Positions 58,429 to 64,000 of a stretch of DNA of 64,000 nt are shown here, piece by piece (the stretch's first letter is position 1; each line of letters begins with the position of its first letter). The stretch is from contig NZ_RBAM01000006.1 of the NCBI RefSeq assembly GCF_003626645.1, positions 434,001 through 498,000 on the forward strand, given 5' to 3'. This DNA is from Streptomyces klenkii. Its GTDB lineage: Bacteria > Actinomycetota > Actinomycetes > Streptomycetales > Streptomycetaceae. A model generated the notes under the pieces. The model saw nothing but the letters and a program-made list of their open reading frames with translations, did not search any database and had not been told where the DNA came from. The position numbers and the translations under genes are program-made.

Positions 58429-59088
58429 GTGGAGCCGCGCGGTGTGCTCGTCACGGTGTGGGCCGTGGTGCTGCGCACCGGCGCGGACGTTCCCCGGGAC
58501 ACGGCCGGCAAGCGGCGGCTGCGTGCGGAGGCCCGGGCGTGGGCCGGCGACCGGCTCGCCGAGCGGCTCCGGGCCCCTGCCGCGGGGGTGCGGTGGGAGC
58601 GGAGCCGGGCCGGGAAGCCGCGGCTCGCCCACGACCCGGGCCTGTACGTGAGCTACAGCCACTCGGGCGGTGCTGTGGTGCTGGCCGTGTGCGCGGGCGG
58701 CCCGGTGGGCGTCGACGTGGAGCGCGTCGTTCCCCGGCCGCACCTGTCCGAGCTCGCCGCGGAGTGCCTGGCTCCCGCGGAGTCCGCCGCGTGGCGGGAG
58801 GCGGCTCCGGGGCGGGAGGCGTACGAGTTCGCCCGGTTGTGGACCCGTAAGGAGGCCGTGCTGAAGGCCTGGGGGCGCGGCTTCCCGGGCTCCCTCGCCG
58901 AGGTCGTGACGGGTCCGGGCGCGCGGCCCGGCGAGCCGGCCGTGCTGGCGCTGCCTGCCGCGCTGGGCCCGGTGGGGCTGTGGACGGTGCGCGATCTGGG
59001 GGCGCCGGACGGCTACCGGGCGGCGGTGGCCGTCCGGGCGCCCGCCGCCCGGGTGGTGGTCATGTCAGGGGGCGCGGGCCGGGCATGA
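58429..59088 (+). CDS. Sfp-type 4'-phosphopantetheinyl transferase
   Basis: This encodes 219 aa from GTG 58429 (GGAGGACGGG upstream). The substrate pocket has RAGKPRLAHDPGLYVSYSHSGG. The Mg-binding motif is GVDVERV and the catalytic W-T-R-K-E-A-V-L-K-A-W-G is complete. It transfers the CoA phosphopantetheine arm to carrier proteins such as the ACP of the PKS at 35487, or of the adjacent KAS III cluster. It overlaps the convergent FAD enzyme gene by 29 bp, which favours a link to that cluster. Confidence 0.9.
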   Translation: MEPRGVLVTVWAVVLRTGADVPRDTAGKRRLRAEARAWAGDRLAERLRAPAAGVRWERSRAGKPRLAHDPGLYVSYSHSGGAVVLAVCAGGPVGVDVERVVPRPHLSELAAECLAPAESAAWREAAPGREAYEFARLWTRKEAVLKAWGRGFPGSLAEVVTGPGARPGEPAVLALPAALGPVGLWTVRDLGAPDGYRAAVAVRAPAARVVVMSGGAGRA

Positions 59089-60418
59089 GCGTGCGGACGA
59101 GGTCGTCCGTGCACGCGTACGCGCCCCGGAAGCACGCTTCGACGGACGCGCCCCGTACGTAGTCGCCGGTCAGGGCCAGTCCGGGCAGGTCCGCGGCGAG
59201 TTCGGCGAGGGCCTTGAGCGTCGTGGAGTGGAAGGCGGAGTAGGCGCACAGGCCGTGCTCCCAGCGGGCGGACACGGCGGCGGTGCGGCGCGGGGCCGAG
59301 AGGTCGACGTGGGCGCCGAGCTCCTTCTCGGCGAGGGCGGTCAGGTCGTCCCGGCCGTGGGGCAGGGCGCGGGCCGCCCGGCCGCTGAAGGTGTAGCGGA
59401 CGAGGTGCCGGTCCCCCACCCCGTACGCGCCCGCGTTGCTCAGGGGGCTGCCGGGCGGGAAGGTCAGGGCGCGGACGCGCTCGTCGAAGACCGGCCGGTC
59501 GTACGCGGCGACGACGACGGTGACGGGGAAGTACCGTACGCGGCCCAGCAGCCGGGCCTGCTGCGGGTGGTGGGGCCGCAGCAGCGCCGCAGCCGCGGGG
59601 GCGGGCAGGGCGAGGACGACGGCGTCGGCCGCGAGCTCGGAGGCCTCGCCGCCGGTGGCGGTGTGGACGCCGGTGACGCGGCCGCCCTCGACGGCGAGCC
59701 CCGTGACGCGGGTGCGGGTGCGGGTCTCGACGGTGTCCGCGAACCGGTCGAGGATGCCGTCGAAGCCGCCGGTGAGCTGGTCGAAGCTGTCGAGGAGCAT
59801 GCCGAGGTTGGTGCCGAAGGTGCCCAGGTGGGTCTCGTCGGGCTCGGCGCCGTTCATGCGGACGACGGCCGGGCGCAGCAGCCGCTCTTGCAGGACGGGC
59901 CCGAAGTACGCCGAGAGGGCGGGGTCGCCGGTGCGGGCGGCGAGGCGGTCGAACTCGGGGCCGGCGAGGAAGGCGTTGGCGCGGTCGGCGCGGACGTAGC
60001 GGGCGAGGCGCAGGATCCTGACCAGGTCGCGCGGGGGGACGCCGGCCAGCAGGCCGGTCAGGCTAGCGGCCCGGCTGGTGCTGTCGACGGTGCGGACGCG
60101 GCCGTTCTCGATCCGGGAGGAGTTGATGCCGAAGTGCTCCCAGTCGGCGTCGCGGGCGCCCATCGCGGCGGCGAACGCGCGGAAGGAGGCGTACTTGCGG
60201 CCGATGTTCTTGCCGCCGAGGGTCACGGTGCGCGAGCCGAGCGGGGCGGCTGCGGAGCGGCCGCCGAGGGTGGGCTGTTCGTCGAGGAGGACGGGGCGGG
60301 CGCCTGCGCGGTGCAGGTTCCAGGCGGCGGCGATGCCCGACCAGCCGCCGCCCACGACGATCACGCGGGGGGCGGTGGGCTCGGCGGGCGCCGGGGCGCT
60401 GTTGTCGTCAGGCGTCAT
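59060..60418 (-). CDS. FAD-dependent oxidoreductase (amine oxidase/desaturase-like)
   Basis: This encodes 452 aa with its ATG inside the end of the hydrolase gene (11-bp overlap). N-terminal FAD motif VIVVGGGWSGIAAAWNLHRAGARPVLLDE, then LGGRSAAAPLG. FAD-linked ALPAPAAAALL appears later, with the C-terminal LALTGDYVRGASVEACFRGAYA, typical of protoporphyrinogen-oxidase/phytoene-desaturase-like flavoenzymes. Last gene of a KAS III / radical SAM / hydrolase operon. It may desaturate or oxidise the acyl chain or an amine made there. Confidence 0.82.
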   Translation of the reverse strand: MTPDDNSAPAPAEPTAPRVIVVGGGWSGIAAAWNLHRAGARPVLLDEQPTLGGRSAAAPLGSRTVTLGGKNIGRKYASFRAFAAAMGARDADWEHFGINSSRIENGRVRTVDSTSRAASLTGLLAGVPPRDLVRILRLARYVRADRANAFLAGPEFDRLAARTGDPALSAYFGPVLQERLLRPAVVRMNGAEPDETHLGTFGTNLGMLLDSFDQLTGGFDGILDRFADTVETRTRTRVTGLAVEGGRVTGVHTATGGEASELAADAVVLALPAPAAAALLRPHHPQQARLLGRVRYFPVTVVVAAYDRPVFDERVRALTFPPGSPLSNAGAYGVGDRHLVRYTFSGRAARALPHGRDDLTALAEKELGAHVDLSAPRRTAAVSARWEHGLCAYSAFHSTTLKALAELAADLPGLALTGDYVRGASVEACFRGAYACTDDLVRTLMPGPRPLT

Positions 60419-61373
60419 GCGGCCCGTCCTTTCCCGGTTGCGGCCCGTCCTTCTGTGGTGGTGCGGCGGTGTCTTTCAACGCCCCGGTGTCCTCCGGTGC
60501 GGCGGTGGCTTTGAGCACCCACTGCGCGAGGTGTGCGCACAGCGCCGCGTTGTGGCGGACCCAGCGGAAGTGGTCGATGCGCTTTCCGCCGGCGGCGTCC
60601 GTGGTGTACTGCCAGCGGTCCAGTGCGGCCCGGGGCGCTTTGGACAGCAGGTGTTCGCGCGAGCCGGGCGGGGCGAGGGTGTCGTTGTCCACGCCGATGG
60701 CGAGCAGCGGCAGGCCGAGCGTGCCGAGGGCCCGCTCGTAGTCGGTGGTGCTGCCGGTGACGCGGTAGCGGCCGGTGCGTCCCTGGCGGGCCCAGTCGCG
60801 CATGACGCCGGTCGCCTGGGTGCCGCCGAAGCCGAGGCGCTCGCCGGGCCAGTAGCCCAGGGCGGTGGCCAGGGCGGCGAAGAGCTGGCCGGCGGCGAGG
60901 TTGCGCAGCCCGCGCAGGCCGCCGAAGCTGCGGTACCAGACGGATCCGGCGGCGACCAGGACGACCGCGTCGACGGGCTCGCGGCCGGCCGCCGCGTACA
61001 GCAGGGCCAGCTGTCCGCCGAGGCTGTGGCCGACGAGGACGAGCGGGCGGCCCGGGAGGGCGGAGCGGACGGCCGCGACGAGGGCGGGCAGGTCCTCCTC
61101 GGCCAGCTCGCGGTAGCCGAACCGGACGCCCCGGGCCGCCGCCGGGGTCGCCTCGCCCTGCCCGCGCAGGTCGGCCGTGACGACCGTGAGGCCCTCTTTG
61201 TGCAGGGCGCGGGCGAACGGCAGGTAGAAGCGGGCGGCGGCGCCCATGGCGGGCAGGACCACGGCCACCGGCCGGCCCGGTTCCGGGTGCTCGAGCACGC
61301 GGGCGACGAGGGTGACGCCGTCCGCGGGCTCGATCCGGGCGAGGACCGGCGGCGGCTCGGGGGGCTGTTTCAT
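60408..61373 (-). CDS. Alpha/beta hydrolase
   Basis: About 321 aa from ATG 61373; a GTG at 61379 overlaps the preceding stop. Catalytic Ser in LVGHSLGGQLALL, Asp in AIGVDNDTLAPP and His in KRIDHFRWVRH. The N-terminal half has VAVVLPAMGAAARFYLPFARAL, an oxyanion-type segment. Similar serine hydrolases act as thioesterases or acyl-chain releasing enzymes in lipid clusters. No thioesterase is otherwise present in this operon, so release of the product is a plausible role. Confidence 0.78.
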   Translation of the reverse strand: MKQPPEPPPVLARIEPADGVTLVARVLEHPEPGRPVAVVLPAMGAAARFYLPFARALHKEGLTVVTADLRGQGEATPAAARGVRFGYRELAEEDLPALVAAVRSALPGRPLVLVGHSLGGQLALLYAAAGREPVDAVVLVAAGSVWYRSFGGLRGLRNLAAGQLFAALATALGYWPGERLGFGGTQATGVMRDWARQGRTGRYRVTGSTTDYERALGTLGLPLLAIGVDNDTLAPPGSREHLLSKAPRAALDRWQYTTDAAGGKRIDHFRWVRHNAALCAHLAQWVLKATAAPEDTGALKDTAAPPQKDGPQPGKDGPHDA

Positions 61374-61378
61374 GGGCA

Positions 61379-62884
61379 CTACTTCATCAGCCTCGGGTAC
61401 TCGGCGTCATGCTCCTTGATGTAGACGGTCTCGGGCGTCACCTCGAAGCGGTCCTCGTTGTCGAAGTCCGCGCGGGACTCGGTGAGGTGGTTCATCAGCA
61501 CCTCGCCCTTGGTGTTGAGGGTGTGGCGCAGGTAGTCGGTCTGGAGGTTGCCGTGCCAGATGACGCCGAGCTTGTTGACGGTGTAGCGGTCGTCGTGCTC
61601 GTCGATGACGCCCGCCGCCAGGTGTCCGTCGATGACGTGCTGCACGCGGGCGAGGGCGGCTTCGCCGACCCGGTCGGCGTAGCTGTTCAGCAGCGCCTTG
61701 TCGAGGGACTTGTAGCGGGGGAACATCACCATGATCCGGTCGAGGACGCCGTCGGGGCCGATGGACTGGAGGGTCTCGGTGGAGGCGCCCTGTTCGTCGA
61801 CGTTGGCCTGCCACTGGTCGACCTTCTCCGGGTTGATCGACACCATGTCGCGGAGGTTGCCGCGGGCGGCGCAGCCGACGCCGATGATGTCCTGCCGGGC
61901 GCAGTGCGCGGTCTGGTACTGGGAGCGCTCGGGGCGCTTGGACCAGGTCTCGGCGATGGTGTTGTGGTAGCCGGCCGCGCTGAGCGTGTCGTAGAGGTGC
62001 TCGCGCATGGAGAGCAGCTGCCAGGGGCTGCCGGGCTGTTCGACCCTGCCGTCCATGATGAGCTTGTGCAGGGGGCGGTAGGGCAGGTAGATGGTGGTGA
62101 ACAGGTCGATCTCGGCCGGGTCGTAGCAGTCGAGGAGCTCGGCGAGTTCGGCCTGGAAGCCCTCCAGGGTCTGGCCGGGCAGGTCGTACATCATGTCGAC
62201 GCAGGTGTCGGCCTTGTAGTCGAGGTCGCGCATGCGGTTGAAGACCGCGTCGACGTCGTCGCGGGTGTCCAGGCGGCCGATCTTGCGATGGATCTTGGCG
62301 TTGAGGGTCTCGATGCCGAAGGTGATGCGGTCCCAGCCGTGGTCCTTGAGGACGTCGAGGAGCCCGGGGCGGCGCAGGGTGCGGGGCTCGCCGGTGAAGG
62401 ACTTCTCGATGCCGTCGAAGTTCGGGACGACCTTGCGGAGGTGGGCGCTCAGCCGCTCGACGGCGGTCACCGGGAGGGTGGACGGGCTGCCGCCTCCTAT
62501 GTAGATGCCGGTGAACTCGCGCGCCTGCACGTAGGGCTGGCGCATGTACCAGTCGATCTCCTTGATGAGGTAGTCGGTGTAGCGCTCCAGCCGCTCGGAG
62601 TCCTGCTTCGGGTAGTGGTACCGGTTGAAGTTGCAGTAGTGGCAGAACGACTTGCAGTACGGCACGTGGATGTACATCATGATCCGGTCGTTCAGGTTGC
62701 CGCCCGGGTCGGTCAGGCTGCGGATGTTCTCGACGACCTTCTCGCGCGGGACCTGGTGCCAGTCCATCGTGGCGAAGTTCGGCATGATGTAGTGCGAGAC
62801 GGTCATGACGCCGTCGAAGGGGACGGGGCGCGAGGCGTTGTCCCCCAGGTAGTACGGCTCCTGGTGCGCGGTCAGCGGTGACAC
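61379..62884 (-). CDS. HemN-like radical SAM enzyme
   Basis: About 501 aa from GTG 62884 with an excellent GGAGGAACC site, overlapping the KAS III gene by 13 bp. The [4Fe-4S] motif is C77-x3-C81-x2-C84 (YIHVPYCKSFCHYCNF). It continues with YIGGGSPSTL, ITFGIETLNAKIHRKIG, DMMYDLPGQTLEGFQAEL and a C-terminal HemN-like domain. These are the features of coproporphyrinogen dehydrogenase relatives. Its operon context (KAS III, hydrolase, flavoenzyme) is not heme synthesis. HemN-like enzymes in polyketide clusters make cyclopropanes or methylations, a candidate role here. Confidence 0.85.
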   Translation of the reverse strand: MSPLTAHQEPYYLGDNASRPVPFDGVMTVSHYIMPNFATMDWHQVPREKVVENIRSLTDPGGNLNDRIMMYIHVPYCKSFCHYCNFNRYHYPKQDSERLERYTDYLIKEIDWYMRQPYVQAREFTGIYIGGGSPSTLPVTAVERLSAHLRKVVPNFDGIEKSFTGEPRTLRRPGLLDVLKDHGWDRITFGIETLNAKIHRKIGRLDTRDDVDAVFNRMRDLDYKADTCVDMMYDLPGQTLEGFQAELAELLDCYDPAEIDLFTTIYLPYRPLHKLIMDGRVEQPGSPWQLLSMREHLYDTLSAAGYHNTIAETWSKRPERSQYQTAHCARQDIIGVGCAARGNLRDMVSINPEKVDQWQANVDEQGASTETLQSIGPDGVLDRIMVMFPRYKSLDKALLNSYADRVGEAALARVQHVIDGHLAAGVIDEHDDRYTVNKLGVIWHGNLQTDYLRHTLNTKGEVLMNHLTESRADFDNEDRFEVTPETVYIKEHDAEYPRLMK

Positions 62885-63873
62885 GGTTCCTCCTGCTCGT
62901 GCGGTGCGTGCTCGGGGTGTGCCGGGGACGGCGCCCGCCAGCGGATGACGCCGGCTCCCCAGACGAAGCCGGCGCCGACCGCCGCCATCACGATCCGGTC
63001 GCCGGGGTGCAGGCGGCCGCGGTTCCTGGCCTGCCGCAGGGCGAAGGGGATGGACGCCGACGAGGTGTTGCCCACGTTCTCGATGCTGATCTCGGTGCGG
63101 GACGGCGGGACGCCGAGCTCCGCGGCGACGGCGTGCAGGATCCGTGCGTTCGCCTGGTGGCCGATGAAGAGCCCGACGTCGGCGAGGGTGAGGCCGCAGC
63201 CGGTGAGGACGGCGCGGGTCTGCTCGGCCATGGTGGCGACGGCGAACTCGTAGACCTCGCGGCCGCTCATGCGCAGCAGGCGGTCGTCCGGGTCGGTGTA
63301 CAGCAGGTCCTCGTGGCGGCCGTCCGAGCCGAGGCGGAAGGCGGGCCGCTCGCCGGCGCCCGGACCGGCGGGGGTGACGACGACGGCGCCGGCCGCGTCG
63401 CCGAAGAGGACGGCGGTGGAGCGGTCGGTGGTGTCGGTGATGCGGGAGAGCGCCTCGGCGGCGCACACCAGGACGCAGCGGGCCCGGCCGGACTCGATCT
63501 GTGCGCAGGCGTGGTCCAGGGCGTAGAGGAAGCCGGCGCAGGCGGCGTTGAGGTCCAGCGCGGGCGGGTGGGGTGCGCCGAGGCGGGTGGCGAGCCCGGG
63601 GGCGATGCCCGGGGTGATGCGGTCGGGAGTGATGGTGGCGACCACCACGTGGTCGACGTCGCGGGCGTCGCGCCCGGCGTCGGCGAGCGCTTCCCGGCAG
63701 GCCCGCTCGGCCAGGCCGGTCAGTGATTCGCCCGGGCCCAGCCGGCGGCGGCTGTGGATGCCGGTGCGCTTGACGATCCACTCGTGCGAGGTGCCGAGGG
63801 GGGTGAAGTGGTCGTTGCCGAGGACGGTGGCGGGCAGGGCCGCGCCGACGCCGGCGATCGTGGCGGTCGTCAT
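62872..63873 (-). CDS. 3-oxoacyl-ACP synthase III (KAS III / FabH-like)
   Basis: This encodes 333 aa from ATG 63873, whose ATGA overlaps the upstream gene. The condensing-enzyme triad is present: Cys112 in LDLNAACAGFLYAL, His in GLFIGHQANARI and Asn in IENVGNTSSASIP. Also RTGIHSRRRL at the N-terminus and GAGFVWGAGVIRW at the end. This is a full FabH-type ketosynthase using acyl-CoA and an ACP-bound extender. It is probably a pathway-specific starter or condensing enzyme rather than the housekeeping FabH, given its radical SAM neighbour. Confidence 0.9.
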   Translation of the reverse strand: MTTATIAGVGAALPATVLGNDHFTPLGTSHEWIVKRTGIHSRRRLGPGESLTGLAERACREALADAGRDARDVDHVVVATITPDRITPGIAPGLATRLGAPHPPALDLNAACAGFLYALDHACAQIESGRARCVLVCAAEALSRITDTTDRSTAVLFGDAAGAVVVTPAGPGAGERPAFRLGSDGRHEDLLYTDPDDRLLRMSGREVYEFAVATMAEQTRAVLTGCGLTLADVGLFIGHQANARILHAVAAELGVPPSRTEISIENVGNTSSASIPFALRQARNRGRLHPGDRIVMAAVGAGFVWGAGVIRWRAPSPAHPEHAPHEQEEPCHR

Positions 63874-64000
63874 CGCGCGCCCCCGGGAGGGGCGGTGGGC
63901 GTGGGCGCACGGGCCAGGAGCTCCGAGCCCGGTACGGCCTCGATCGTGATCTCCAGCTCGGCGGCGGGTTCCCCGCGCTGTTCCACCGTCACGGCGACCG
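63870..64000 (-). CDS. C-terminal end of an upstream operon gene (partial)
   Basis: Only the last 43 codons are in the window: VAVTVEQRGEPAAELEITIE, then VPGSELLARAPTPTAPPGGAR and TGA, which overlaps the KAS III ATG. The beta-rich VAVTVEQRG...EITIEA ending could be the edge strands of a hotdog-fold dehydratase or thioesterase, which would suit a KAS III neighbour. This is a weak inference. Confidence 0.55.
   Translation of the reverse strand, partial: VAVTVEQRGEPAAELEITIEAVPGSELLARAPTPTAPPGGAR

Noticed and set aside
1..64000. CRISPR array or complete insertion sequence
   Set aside because: No regularly spaced repeat array and no intact transposase with terminal repeats were seen.

Overview
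The window is about 72% G+C, with GTG/TTG starts, purine-rich ribosome binding sites and ATGA-type gene overlaps. It carries a rodlin, TerD, a SUKH immunity protein, thermolysin-like secreted proteases and a RamC/LabKC-type lanthipeptide synthetase. All of this points to a Streptomyces chromosome, probably an accessory-rich arm. I see no plasmid or phage functions, no rRNA and no CRISPR array. There is one tRNA, Lys-CTT.

Layout. 0-2 kb: an NB-ARC STAND ATPase, truncated by the window edge, divergent from a small protein; the two share an amyloid-signalling-like motif, as expected of a bacterial NLR and its Bell-type effector. 2.5-6.4 kb: a three-gene operon (FAD/NAD(P) enzyme, formyltransferase-like enzyme, MFS exporter) with a probable leaderless start. 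6.4-9.7 kb: a gene graveyard with remnants of an SDR, an ArsR and a DeoR regulator, a flavin monooxygenase and a transposase, with two intact small genes between them. 9.7-14.5 kb: an anchored protein, a SUKH-4 protein, a DUF3592 protein, an amino-acid permease and a membrane protein whose N-terminus is broken by a G6 frameshift. 14.7-19 kb: an orphan DhaK, a NERD-UvrD helicase and a short M4 protease.

19.2-30.7 kb: a NarL-type two-component system divergent from a class III lanthipeptide operon. The operon order is radical SAM enzyme, LanKC1 (lyase and kinase active-site residues lost), two 31-residue precursors, an intact LanKC2, an MFS exporter and an IscX-like protein. The catalytically eroded second synthetase, the Fe-S accessory protein and the unusual Cys-before-Ser core make this the most novel-looking system here.

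30.9-35.3 kb: a full-length M4 protease, a four-gene operon with three roadblock/LC7-like proteins, and a rodlin. 35.5-46.9 kb: a highly reducing, methylating type I PKS, an MMPL lipid transporter and a PapA/condensation-type acyltransferase, a layout like mycobacterial complex-lipid loci. 47-58.4 kb: mostly housekeeping or secreted functions (TerD, serine hydrolase, ABC exporter, S1-like protease, tRNA-Lys, RlpA, PolX, CapA-like protein, phospholipase C). 58.4-64 kb: a phosphopantetheinyl transferase converging on a tightly overlapping operon of KAS III, HemN-like radical SAM enzyme, alpha/beta hydrolase and FAD oxidoreductase. This is the edge of another natural-product cluster that continues past the window.

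Functions are assigned by reading motifs and family resemblance; no database search was run.
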